NCBI GenBank assembly: GCA_027451865.1
Contig: DAIDHW010000001.1
Span: 306,995 to 370,994 of the forward strand
Source of the DNA: Leptolyngbyaceae cyanobacterium clean351
Lineage (GTDB): Bacteria > Cyanobacteriota > Cyanobacteriia > DAIDHW01
Length of the DNA stretch: 64,000 nucleotides
Direction of reading: 5' to 3'
Shown: one piece after another, positions 52,298-62,438 of the stretch
How positions within the stretch are numbered: the first letter of the stretch is position 1
How the letters are laid out: every line of letters starts with the position of its first letter
Program-made: the position numbers and the translations under genes
The notes under the pieces: model-generated
Databases searched by the model: none
Seen by the model: only the letters and a program-made list of their open reading frames with translations
Told to the model about the DNA's origin: nothing

Positions 52298-52357
52298 AGG
52301 TTTAGAGCTCCATTCAACAATGCACATGGGGGATAGGGACTCCCACCCCAGGATTAT

Positions 52358-53110
52358 CTAGCTTCCGAGGACGGCAATGCAATCAATTTCTACCCGGGCC
52401 TCCTTGGGCAATCGTGCCGCCTGAATGCAAACCCGAGCCGGGGCAGTTTCTATGGGGAAGTAGCGGGCGTAGACCTGGTTCATGGCGGCAAAGTCCTCTA
52501 GGTCCAGAAGGTAAACTGTGGTCTTAACCACATCCGCAAAGGTAGCCCCTCCAGCCGCTAGGACAGCTGCCAAATTTTGGAACACCTGCTCGGTTTGGGC
52601 AGCAATATCCCCGCCCCCCACCAGACAGCCCGTAGTCGGGTCTAGGGGAATCTGGCCGGCGGTGAAGATCATCGTCCCGGCGGCCCGTATACCCTGGTTG
52701 TAGGGACCTACCGGCGCTGGGGCAGCGGCGGTGCGCAGCACTCTGGGAAGGGCAGTGACTACGGTAGTCCCCCCTACCCCCGCCTCAGTCACAACTACCG
52801 CGGCCGCTCCCGTAGCAATGTCTCTCCCCTGGGGAGCTGAGTTACCACTGATGAGGGTGTTTTTGATCGTTACAGTGCTGCCCTCACCCACGTACAAACC
52901 AGCCCCCCGGCCGGCCGAGTTGCCGGTGATAATGCTGTCTATGATGGTCATCTGCCCGTGGTTGGCAATTCCCCCACCGGCATTCTCTCGCCCCTGGGGG
53001 CTTTCCTGCTTTGGCTGGTTCACCGGTAATTTCTTGGTAGCTTGCGCCTTCTGATTGTAAAACAAGGACTGGGTAATTGGAGCATCCCCCCGGGGGTAGG
53101 CCTCGGGCAA
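52358..53110 (-). CDS. Beta-helix fragment fused in frame to RidA
   Basis: A 250-residue open frame. The C-terminal ~127 residues are a complete RidA/YjgF/UK114 enamine deaminase (PVGPYNQGIRAAGTMIFTAG, then ARVCIQAARLPKEARVEIDC, including the catalytic Arg). Residues ~45-105 are right-handed beta-helix repeats (GGGIANHGQMTIIDSIITGN, SAGRGAGLYVGEG) like those of the large repeat protein at the right end of this window. No signal peptide is seen, the start is a TTG (53110), and an in-frame stop lies five codons upstream. RidA alone could start at GTG 52741. So this is either a real fusion or RidA preceded by the remnant 3' end of a beta-helix gene. Confidence 0.65.
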   Translation of the reverse strand: MPEAYPRGDAPITQSLFYNQKAQATKKLPVNQPKQESPQGRENAGGGIANHGQMTIIDSIITGNSAGRGAGLYVGEGSTVTIKNTLISGNSAPQGRDIATGAAAVVVTEAGVGGTTVVTALPRVLRTAAAPAPVGPYNQGIRAAGTMIFTAGQIPLDPTTGCLVGGGDIAAQTEQVFQNLAAVLAAGGATFADVVKTTVYLLDLEDFAAMNQVYARYFPIETAPARVCIQAARLPKEARVEIDCIAVLGS

Positions 53111-53195
53111 GCTAGTCGTCGCCTAGGGGATTATGACAAAATGCGGCTGACGGGCCTAACCGTCACTGGCATACCTTCAGGGTTAATTAGACTCT

Positions 53196-53915
53196 ATGGA
53201 CATCAAGACAGATTGGGTGCGTATCCCAGATGAACAAGCCCCCCTGGAAGCCTACCTGGCCTGCCCTTTAGCCTCGGGCCCCTGGCCGGGAGTGGTGCTG
53301 TTTCAGGAAATCTTCGGGGTCAACAGCCACATTCGCGAGGTAGCCGAACGCTTAGCCCGGCTAGGTTACGTGGTGATTGCCCCGGACCTGTTCTACCGTA
53401 GTGCTCCCCGCCTAGACCTGGACTACACCGAGATGGCCAAGGGGCGTCACCACAAAGACCAAACCACTGCCACCCAACTTTTGGCTGACACCCAGGCGGC
53501 CCTCACCTACCTGGAGGGCGTAGCGCGCCCCGGGGGTTACGGGTGCATCGGTTTTTGTTTTGGGGGCCACGTAGCTTACCTGGCGGCCACCCTGCCTCAG
53601 ATTAAGGCCACCGCCTGCTTCTACGGTGGCGGGATTGCCACCATGACCCCCGGCGGGGGGGCCCCGACCCTAGAGCGCACTCCCGAGATCAAGGGCCGTC
53701 TCTACGGCTTCTTTGGTAATCAAGACCCCCTAATTCCCGGTGCGGAGGTTGATCAAATTGCTGCCGCCCTGGAAAAAGCCCACGTTGACCACCGAATTTT
53801 TCGCTATGATGCTAGCCACGGTTTCTTCTGCGACCGCCGTTCAGACTATAGTCCCGTTGCAGCCGCTGATGCCTGGAGCCACGTCCAGGAATTGTTCCAA
53901 ACTACCTTGACCTAG
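53196..53915 (+). CDS. Dienelactone hydrolase family protein
   Basis: This 239-residue alpha/beta hydrolase has the nucleophile elbow GFCFGGHVA (Cys as in dienelactone hydrolase), the catalytic Asp in GNQDPLIPGAE and His in ASHGFFCD. The family start region VVLFQEIFGVNSHIREVAER is present. The natural substrate is unknown; cyanobacteria carry several such hydrolases. It lies 15 nt upstream of the transglutaminase-like gene, and the two are probably co-transcribed. Confidence 0.9.
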   Translation: MDIKTDWVRIPDEQAPLEAYLACPLASGPWPGVVLFQEIFGVNSHIREVAERLARLGYVVIAPDLFYRSAPRLDLDYTEMAKGRHHKDQTTATQLLADTQAALTYLEGVARPGGYGCIGFCFGGHVAYLAATLPQIKATACFYGGGIATMTPGGGAPTLERTPEIKGRLYGFFGNQDPLIPGAEVDQIAAALEKAHVDHRIFRYDASHGFFCDRRSDYSPVAAADAWSHVQELFQTTLT

Positions 53916-53930
53916 GCATCACCCCTGCCC

Positions 53931-55580
53931 ATGAGCGGTCCCCTCCCCCGTACCATCCGCCCCTACGCCGCCTACGCCTTGACTGGCCTCGCCCCGCGGC
54001 AGGACAAACTTCTGGGTTTGGATACGGTCCGGGGCTACCTGCTGGAGATTGACGTCACCGACGACAATACGCGGGTGGGTAATCCCCACCACCTCGAGCA
54101 GTTCCAGGGGGCCCAGGGGCTTGCCTGTTGGCACGACCAGGTCTGGTTCGCGCGGGGACGGGAGGTTTACTGGTGCACTTGGGGGGACTTTACCCCTGAG
54201 ATGTTTATCAGCCTCCCCTACGAGGTAGATGGGGTCGGCATCTGGCACTCCACCATTTACATCACCAGTCGCCAGGGGGGCTACGTTTTTGTCTACAACT
54301 TCACCAATCGTCAGCTCATTACCCGCTTCCCCTTACCGGGGGTAGGGCGAGAAAACCTCTACCTCCAGCAGGAACAGCTGTGGCTGTGTGATGACGTAGA
54401 GCAGACGGTTTACTGTCTGGACCGGGGTACGGGGGAGTTACACTTCAAGGTTCTGACCCCCCACGAGGGCCCCCGGGCTTTGGCCTTCCATAGCCACCCC
54501 CAGACGGGGGAGTTACTGCTCCACGTAGCCTACAGCACCGAAGAGGCCTACATCCGCGACACTCCGAATACCAGTCCTGGCCAGGAAATCGCCTACCGAG
54601 ACCGCACCTTTATCCACCCCCTCCACTACTGTCACTACCCCGAGCACCACTACACCCTCTCCAATGGCTACCTGGTGGAGATGTCCTACGTAGAGGAGCT
54701 CTCTCCCCTAGAAGCTATTGACCTGCCCGCGGTGGAATGGCGCATCGCTCTCCCCGCTAGTACCCATCGCCAAACCGTCAAACACGTCCGGGCAGTCGGC
54801 ATGTCCTTCACGGAAGAATTCCAGGACGGTCAGCCGGTAGCCGTATTCCGCTTCGATCGGTTAGCTCCCTTTCAAGGGGGAGTCTTTGGCTGGAAAGCGC
54901 TGCTAGAGGTGCGGGGAATCAAATACCAATTCACCTACCCTGAGGTGGAAAACTGTCCCCCAATTCCCGCCCCCCTCCAGGAGCGCTACCTGATAGACGA
55001 TGATGAGTTAGCCATGGATAACCCAGTGATCCTCGGAGCGGCCCGGAGCGCCGCCGGTACGGAGACTAACCTGTTGCGCAAGCTGCTGCGGATTCGCAAC
55101 ACTGTCTACGACCGACTCTCCTACGGGATCAAGCCCCACATCGACACCCCGGATGTGGTTTGGGAGCGGGGTGTCGGCTCCTGTGGGGAATACGTAGGAG
55201 TTCTGCTAGCCTTAGCCCGACTCAACGGCATCGCCTGCCGCACCGTCGGTCGTTACAAGTGCCCCCACCACTCCGACTACCGCCATGTCCCCCTCGCCCC
55301 CGATTACAACCACGTCTGGCTAGAATTTCTCCTGCCGGGCTTCGGCTGGCTACCCATGGAATCTAATCCTGATGATGTGGTGGAGCGGGGACCCTACCCG
55401 ACTCGGTTTTTTATGGGCCTGCCCTGGTACCACGCAGAGATCGCCAAGGGGATCCCCTTCACCCGGGTCACCAGCGGCGGTGTCCCTATCGGCGACTTGG
55501 GCCTGGACCTGTCGGTGGGAGATCTAGCCCTCAACCACGTTCAATTTCAGATCCTTGCTGAACTGCCGCCGCCGACCTGA
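53931..55580 (+). CDS. Transglutaminase-like protein with N-terminal beta-propeller-like region
   Basis: The 549-residue protein has an N-terminal half (about 25-210) with Trp-rich strands ([35 protein letters not shown]) resembling a propeller. A middle domain follows, then a C-terminal transglutaminase/protease core with Cys in [18 protein letters not shown], His in [15 protein letters not shown] and Asp in ESNPDD. No signal peptide is seen, so it is probably cytoplasmic. Function is unknown; such cores act as proteases, amidases or cross-linkers. Its 3' end overlaps the convergent rsmH by 50 nt. Confidence 0.75.
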   Translation: MSGPLPRTIRPYAAYALTGLAPRQDKLLGLDTVRGYLLEIDVTDDNTRVGNPHHLEQFQGAQGLACWHDQVWFARGREVYWCTWGDFTPEMFISLPYEVDGVGIWHSTIYITSRQGGYVFVYNFTNRQLITRFPLPGVGRENLYLQQEQLWLCDDVEQTVYCLDRGTGELHFKVLTPHEGPRALAFHSHPQTGELLLHVAYSTEEAYIRDTPNTSPGQEIAYRDRTFIHPLHYCHYPEHHYTLSNGYLVEMSYVEELSPLEAIDLPAVEWRIALPASTHRQTVKHVRAVGMSFTEEFQDGQPVAVFRFDRLAPFQGGVFGWKALLEVRGIKYQFTYPEVENCPPIPAPLQERYLIDDDELAMDNPVILGAARSAAGTETNLLRKLLRIRNTVYDRLSYGIKPHIDTPDVVWERGVGSCGEYVGVLLALARLNGIACRTVGRYKCPHHSDYRHVPLAPDYNHVWLEFLLPGFGWLPMESNPDDVVERGPYPTRFFMGLPWYHAEIAKGIPFTRVTSGGVPIGDLGLDLSVGDLALNHVQFQILAELPPPT

Positions 55581-56421
55581 GGGCCCAGCGCAGCTTGGCG
55601 GAGCGGGAGCGGGGGTTAGCCTGGAGCTCGGCTGCCTGGGGGGTGATTGGCTTGCGGGTAAGCACCTCGAGCAGTGGGGAATCCCGGAACCGGTGTTTGA
55701 CAATCCGGTCCTCGAGGCTGTGGAAGCTAATCACCCCTAACTTCCCACCGGGCTTTAACCAATGGGGCGCACGCGCCAAAAAAGTTTCTAGGGCTGCTAG
55801 CTCCTGATTGACGACGATCCGGAGGGCTTGAAATACTCGGGTGGCAGGGTGAATCCGCTGGTGACCCCCTGGAACAGCCGACTGTACTACTTGGACCAGG
55901 TCCGTGGTGGTCTGGAGGGGACGACGCTGGACAATCTGCCGAGCAATCCGGCGGGAAAATCGCTCCTCCCCGTAGGTAAAAAAGGCAGCCGCTAGGGCTT
56001 GCTGGTCCCAGGTGTTAACTACAGTGGCAGCCGTCAACTCCTGGGTTTGGTCCATGCGCATATCTAGGGGAGAGGTTTGCCGAAAGCTAAAACCCCGCAG
56101 GGGGTCGTCTAGCTGCGGGGAGCTAACCCCCAAGTCGGCGATCACCCCATCAAACCTGAGGGGACCCGGTGCGAAGTCGGCAAAGTTGCCCTGCCAGAAC
56201 TGGACCCGGGGCCCGAAACCCTCTAGGACTTGCTGCGCCAGCTCTATGGCCCCACCATCCCGGTCTATGGTCACCACCCGGGCAGTCGACTGAGAAGTCA
56301 GAATCCCCCGAGTGTGGCCAGCCCGCCCCAGGGTCGCATCAAGGTATAGGCCCCCAGGCTGGGGCGCCAGCCCGAGGAGGATCTCTTCAAAAAGCACGGG
56401 GGTATGGGAGAAGTCAGACAT
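55531..56421 (-). CDS. rsmH: 16S rRNA (cytosine1402-N4)-methyltransferase RsmH
   Basis: The 296-residue SAM-dependent MraW-family enzyme has [19 protein letters not shown] at the start, then [14 protein letters not shown] (SAM motif), [18 protein letters not shown], and the C-terminal [18 protein letters not shown]. Its final 50 nt overlap the transglutaminase-like gene on the other strand. It is not in a division (dcw) cluster here. Confidence 0.96.
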   Translation of the reverse strand: MSDFSHTPVLFEEILLGLAPQPGGLYLDATLGRAGHTRGILTSQSTARVVTIDRDGGAIELAQQVLEGFGPRVQFWQGNFADFAPGPLRFDGVIADLGVSSPQLDDPLRGFSFRQTSPLDMRMDQTQELTAATVVNTWDQQALAAAFFTYGEERFSRRIARQIVQRRPLQTTTDLVQVVQSAVPGGHQRIHPATRVFQALRIVVNQELAALETFLARAPHWLKPGGKLGVISFHSLEDRIVKHRFRDSPLLEVLTRKPITPQAAELQANPRSRSAKLRWALRSAAAVQQGSEIERG

Positions 56422-56476
56422 GGAACAGTAGTAGGTGGGTGTGGGCTCAATTGGGCTAAGGGGCTACCCCCCTTGA

Positions 56477-58522
<2,046 letters not shown>

Positions 58523-58675
58523 TTATAGGGGTACTGGATCTGCCCCACCCGGCTTTAGGGTTGACCAAGGATGGGTAAGTCATTTTAGATCATAAGCATT
58601 AATAATCAACCCCCGGTGAGCATGGGCATTCCTAAACAGGGGAGGCCAGTTGTCTCCCCTTGTGCTAAATTGAAC

Positions 58676-58777
58676 TTGGCCTGGATCTATGCGACCAAAA
58701 CGCCCGAACCTTGTCAGGACCGGAAGGTAGCAGCAATAAGGGATGCTTGGGGTAGGCGTAGCCTCCGGGCCTCCTCT
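58676..58777 (+). ncRNA. ffs: Signal recognition particle RNA (4.5S type)
   Basis: The apical domain contains the highly conserved CTTGTCAGGACCGGAAGGTA and GCAGCAATAAGGGATGCTTG elements: the GGAA tetraloop, the asymmetric AGCAG bulge that binds Ffh, and the symmetric loop. Outer strands GGCCTGGA (58678-58685) and TCCGGGCC (58764-58771) pair to form the long hairpin. A T-rich tail (58776-58783) resembles a terminator. The ends are approximate. Confidence 0.92.
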
Positions 58778-58791
58778 TTTTTTGGTCGGGC

Positions 58792-60087
58792 TCACTGGCT
58801 GGGTGAGCTTTGGGGGGTAGGAGAGTTGGGATGAAGCGCAGCCCAATCTTGACCCACCCTAATGGTCAAGTCCGACTCTACTGACCCGGTAGATTGGCTC
58901 TCTAACTTCCCTACCCCTAGAATCTGAGCTACACTGCTTGCCGACTGCATGTCCCCACCCTGGACGATGATCCTGGTTTTCGGATCAACTAGAGGCCAGT
59001 CCTCCATCAGGTAGACATTTGTAAAGCCCTGGTTCTCTAAGTATTGCTGGACGCTGTAGGCCATATTAGGCTGGCCAGTGGCGTTCTGAACCGCAATACT
59101 CAGGGTCTTGATGTTTACCGGGGGCAGGGGTGCTCCAGTAGAGTTAATATCAAAGTACTGCTGCATAATCCGGTCCCGGGCTTGGGGGTCCATTAGCCAG
59201 TAGCTGGCATTAAATTGCCCCGGACCGCTGTACTGTCCCGGCAACATCACCATGTGGAATGACTGGGGACTGAGGCCGAGGAGGAAATCCACTAGGGAGG
59301 TGATCTCAGCGGGAGTAAGGTTGGTTTTGGTATAGCTGAGGACAGTTTGAATTAGGGTCGGCAATTGGGGGAGAATCAGGGGGTCAGTGAGCTTAGCCCT
59401 GAGAGCCTTCAGGAGTTCCTGCTGCCGTCCCACCCGTCCCACATCCCCGTAGGCGTCCTCCCGGAAGCGGACAAACTCCTCCGCCTCGTCCCCATTGAGG
59501 GTCTGCCAGCCGGGGTTCAAATCGATGTGAAGGTTTTGGGTGTTGTCTTGGTAGTGCATGGGCTCGGGCACATAAACCCGCAGGCCGCCTACGTCATTAA
59601 CTAGGTCACGAAAGGCCGCTGTGCTCACCACCACATACCGGTCAATCGAGACCCCATCTAGGGCTTGACTGACGGTTTGAGCCGCAAGGAGCGGCCCGCC
59701 CACAGGGTTAGCACTATTAATTTTGTTCTCCCCGAGCCCCGGCACCTCCACCCGAGTGTCCCGGGGGATCGACAAAAGATTTACGGTGTTGGTGGCTGGG
59801 TCTAGGTGCAATAGCATCATCGTGTCGCTGTTGCCATCAAAGATAGTCGGGTCTCCCACCTTGGCTCCGGGGACAATGTCCACCCCTAGTACCAGGATGT
59901 TCACCGGCCGACTTACCTGGTAGGGGATGAGATTGCGCAGGGCCGTGACTAGAGCAGGAATCCCGGCGGTGGGCTGGTTGGGCAGCGGCACTGTCAGGGC
60001 CGTCACCGTCCCCACGCCAAAGCAAAACACCGTGGTCACTGCCAAGCCAAACAGACGGGTAATTTTGGATCCGCGGGGGTTAGCCAT
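58792..60087 (-). CDS. LytR-CpsA-Psr family protein with LytR_C domain
   Basis: The 431-residue membrane-anchored protein has an N-terminal transmembrane helix (about residues 12-33). The LCP catalytic domain follows (about 63-215), with NILVLGVD, DGNSDTMMLLHLDP, SIPRDTRVEVPG and RVGRQQELLKAL, containing the conserved Asp/Arg pyrophosphate-binding residues. A C-terminal LytR_C domain (about 320-410, KTLSIAVQNATGQPNMAYSV) completes it. LCP proteins ligate polymers to peptidoglycan or transfer wall glycopolymers. The polymer in this organism is unknown. Confidence 0.9.
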   Translation of the reverse strand: MANPRGSKITRLFGLAVTTVFCFGVGTVTALTVPLPNQPTAGIPALVTALRNLIPYQVSRPVNILVLGVDIVPGAKVGDPTIFDGNSDTMMLLHLDPATNTVNLLSIPRDTRVEVPGLGENKINSANPVGGPLLAAQTVSQALDGVSIDRYVVVSTAAFRDLVNDVGGLRVYVPEPMHYQDNTQNLHIDLNPGWQTLNGDEAEEFVRFREDAYGDVGRVGRQQELLKALRAKLTDPLILPQLPTLIQTVLSYTKTNLTPAEITSLVDFLLGLSPQSFHMVMLPGQYSGPGQFNASYWLMDPQARDRIMQQYFDINSTGAPLPPVNIKTLSIAVQNATGQPNMAYSVQQYLENQGFTNVYLMEDWPLVDPKTRIIVQGGDMQSASSVAQILGVGKLESQSTGSVESDLTIRVGQDWAALHPNSPTPQSSPSQ

Positions 60088-60200
60088 GGTTGATTGACAA
60101 AGTTCGATCCGGGGGAAAAGGCCAGGTTTTCTTACTATAGCTGTTGTCAGACCCAGGCAAAGTTGTCTAGACTCACGGCAGATCTATTGTAGGGGAGACC

Positions 60201-61253
60201 ATGGCTGGACTGGTGCCGGTAATTCTAGCGGGGGGAAGGGGGGAGCGCTTTTGGCCCCTGAGTCGTACCCACCGACCGAAGCAGTTTCTGTGTCTCGATG
60301 GCACCCCCCAAAGTCTCCTGCAGGCCACGGCCGAGCGGCTTTTGCCCCTAGGGGGTGGCTGGGGTAATCTGTGGGTGGTCACTGCCGGGGCCTTTGCTCC
60401 CCTGGTCCAAGCCCAACTGCCCCAGCTGCCTCCGGAAAACCTGTTGCTGGAGCCAGAAGGCAGGGACACGGGGCCGGCGGTCACCTGGGCTACCTTGGAG
60501 ATTGCCCGGTGCTGTGGCCCGGAAACCGTGATTGGATTTTTCCCGGCTGATCATTGGATCCCCGCCGCCGAGGAATTTCGGGTCATGGTCCGGCAAGGGG
60601 TGGATTTGGCCCAGGCCCACTCTTTGATCGTTACCCTGGGAATTAAACCTACCCAGCCGGCGACCGGCTACGGCTACATCCAGCAGGGAGAGAGCATTAG
60701 CCAAGACCCCCAGGCCTATCGGGTAAAGCGCTTTACAGAAAAGCCTGACCTAGGCACAGCCCAGGGCTTCTTAGCCGCAGGGGGATACCACTGGAATGGC
60801 GGCATGTTCATCTTTCCTGCCACCGTGGCCCTAGCTGAGCTAGCCCTACATGCTTCTGACATCCTCACCCCCCTGCAACAGCATGGTGTCGCCGCCTACA
60901 CCCGGGTCCCCCGGCGCAGTATTGACTACGCCCTCATGGAGCACACCCAGCGGGCCGGGGTGTTACCGGTGGCCTTTCCCTGGGATGACCTGGGGGATTG
61001 GAATGCCCTAGAGCGCCTTCTGGGGGGCGATGGTAAAAACGTTACCCATGGCCACCACGTGGGTCTAGATACCTACGGGTCAATCTTCTACAACTCCCAA
61101 CCCGAAGAGCTGATTGTTACGATTGGTCTAGAAGACCTGGTAGTTGTGCGGGATGGTAAGGGGACGTTAATTGCCCACAAAAGCCGCACCCAAGAGCTCA
61201 AACAAGTCTTAGCCATCCTCCGGCAGCATCCCTACTACTCCCAACTGCTCTAA
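60201..61253 (+). CDS. Mannose-1-phosphate guanylyltransferase
   Basis: This 350-residue GT-A-fold nucleotidyltransferase makes GDP-mannose. It has the signature VPVILAGGRGERFWPLSRTH plus RPKQFLCLDG, then EPEGRDTGPAV, FFPADHWI, VKRFTEKPDL and the metal/sugar motif NGGMFIF. It lacks the fused C-terminal isomerase domain of the larger ManC enzymes. It lies 9 nt upstream of the FemAB-like gene and is divergent from the LCP gene, so a cell-envelope polysaccharide role fits. Confidence 0.93.
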   Translation: MAGLVPVILAGGRGERFWPLSRTHRPKQFLCLDGTPQSLLQATAERLLPLGGGWGNLWVVTAGAFAPLVQAQLPQLPPENLLLEPEGRDTGPAVTWATLEIARCCGPETVIGFFPADHWIPAAEEFRVMVRQGVDLAQAHSLIVTLGIKPTQPATGYGYIQQGESISQDPQAYRVKRFTEKPDLGTAQGFLAAGGYHWNGGMFIFPATVALAELALHASDILTPLQQHGVAAYTRVPRRSIDYALMEHTQRAGVLPVAFPWDDLGDWNALERLLGGDGKNVTHGHHVGLDTYGSIFYNSQPEELIVTIGLEDLVVVRDGKGTLIAHKSRTQELKQVLAILRQHPYYSQLL

Positions 61254-61262
61254 CCCCCTACC

Positions 61263-62438
61263 TTGCCACCCACCTACACCCTCCACTGGGCAGATAAGCT
61301 GAGGAACCTCCCCAAGGGTGCTTGGGATGACCTAGCTATGCCTCTGCCCACCCCCTTTCTCGAGTACGCCTGGTTGAACCTGCTAGAGACCTCCGGCAGC
61401 GCTGTTTCCCAGGCCGGCTGGCAACCTCATCACCTAGTTGTGTGGCGGGGGGGTACCCTGGTAGCCGCTGCTCCCCTCTATCTGAAAAGCCATAGCTACG
61501 GGGAATTTGTCTTTGACCAAGTGTGGGCGGACCTAGCCCAGAGGCTACGCCTCAACTACTACCCCAAGCTAGTCGGCATGAGTCCCTTTACCCCGGCGGT
61601 CGGTTACCGATTTTTGATCGCCCCCGGAGAGGATGAGAGGGAACTAACGGCCTTAATGGTCCAAGAGATCCGGCGATTTTGTGAACAGCACCATCTAGGG
61701 GGTTGTCACTTTTTGTTTGTGGACCCCCAGTGGCGTCACCAGCTTATTGACCAAGGATTTAGGGCTTGGCAGCACCACAACTACGTTTGGGAAAACCGTG
61801 GCTACGAGACCTTTGCTGACTACCTGGGCACCTTCAACAGCAATCAGCGGCGTAACATCAAGCGGGAACGGCAGGCAATTGCCCGGCAGGGTTTACAACT
61901 CCTGTGCCATCAGGGTGAGGCTATTCCCGCCCCTCTGTTTCCACTCATGTACAAGTTCTACGCGGAGACCTGCGACAAGTTTGGCTGGTGGGGAAGTAAG
62001 TACTTGACGCGGCAGTTTTTTGCACAATTGGCCACCCAGTACCAGCATCGGGTAATTTTCTTTGCGGCCTACGCTGCCGACAGACCCCTTGACCCCTTGG
62101 GCATGTCCTTTTGCATCCGCAAGGGAGACCAGTTGTACGGTCGCTACTGGGGAGCATGGACCGATATAGACTGTCTGCACTTTGAGGCCTGCTACTACCG
62201 ACCCATTGAGTGGGCTATCAGTCAGGGAGTACAACGGTTTGACCCCGGGGCGGGGGGTTCCCATAAGCAACGCCGGGGCTTTAGGGCCCAGGCAAACCAG
62301 AGTCTACACTGGCTGTGCCATCCCCAACTGCGGACAATCATGGACCGACACATAGATGACATCAATGACCAAGAGCAGGCCCACATGGAGGCTATTAATC
62401 AAGAGTTACCCCTGCGGCAGGGTGACAGCTCAGCCTAG
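61263..62438 (+). CDS. FemAB-like GNAT acyltransferase (PF04339-type)
   Basis: The 391-residue protein belongs to the family annotated as peptidoglycan biosynthesis/recognition, related to FemAB and GNAT folds. Diagnostic stretches are PTPFLEYAWLNLLETSGSA, DYLGTFNSNQRRNIKRERQA, KFYAETCDKFGWWGSKYLT and RFDPGAGGSHKQRRGF. The start is a TTG at 61263, 9 nt after the guanylyltransferase gene. The substrate is unknown. The stop overlaps the convergent beta-helix gene by 4 nt. Confidence 0.87.
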   Translation: MPPTYTLHWADKLRNLPKGAWDDLAMPLPTPFLEYAWLNLLETSGSAVSQAGWQPHHLVVWRGGTLVAAAPLYLKSHSYGEFVFDQVWADLAQRLRLNYYPKLVGMSPFTPAVGYRFLIAPGEDERELTALMVQEIRRFCEQHHLGGCHFLFVDPQWRHQLIDQGFRAWQHHNYVWENRGYETFADYLGTFNSNQRRNIKRERQAIARQGLQLLCHQGEAIPAPLFPLMYKFYAETCDKFGWWGSKYLTRQFFAQLATQYQHRVIFFAAYAADRPLDPLGMSFCIRKGDQLYGRYWGAWTDIDCLHFEACYYRPIEWAISQGVQRFDPGAGGSHKQRRGFRAQANQSLHWLCHPQLRTIMDRHIDDINDQEQAHMEAINQELPLRQGDSSA

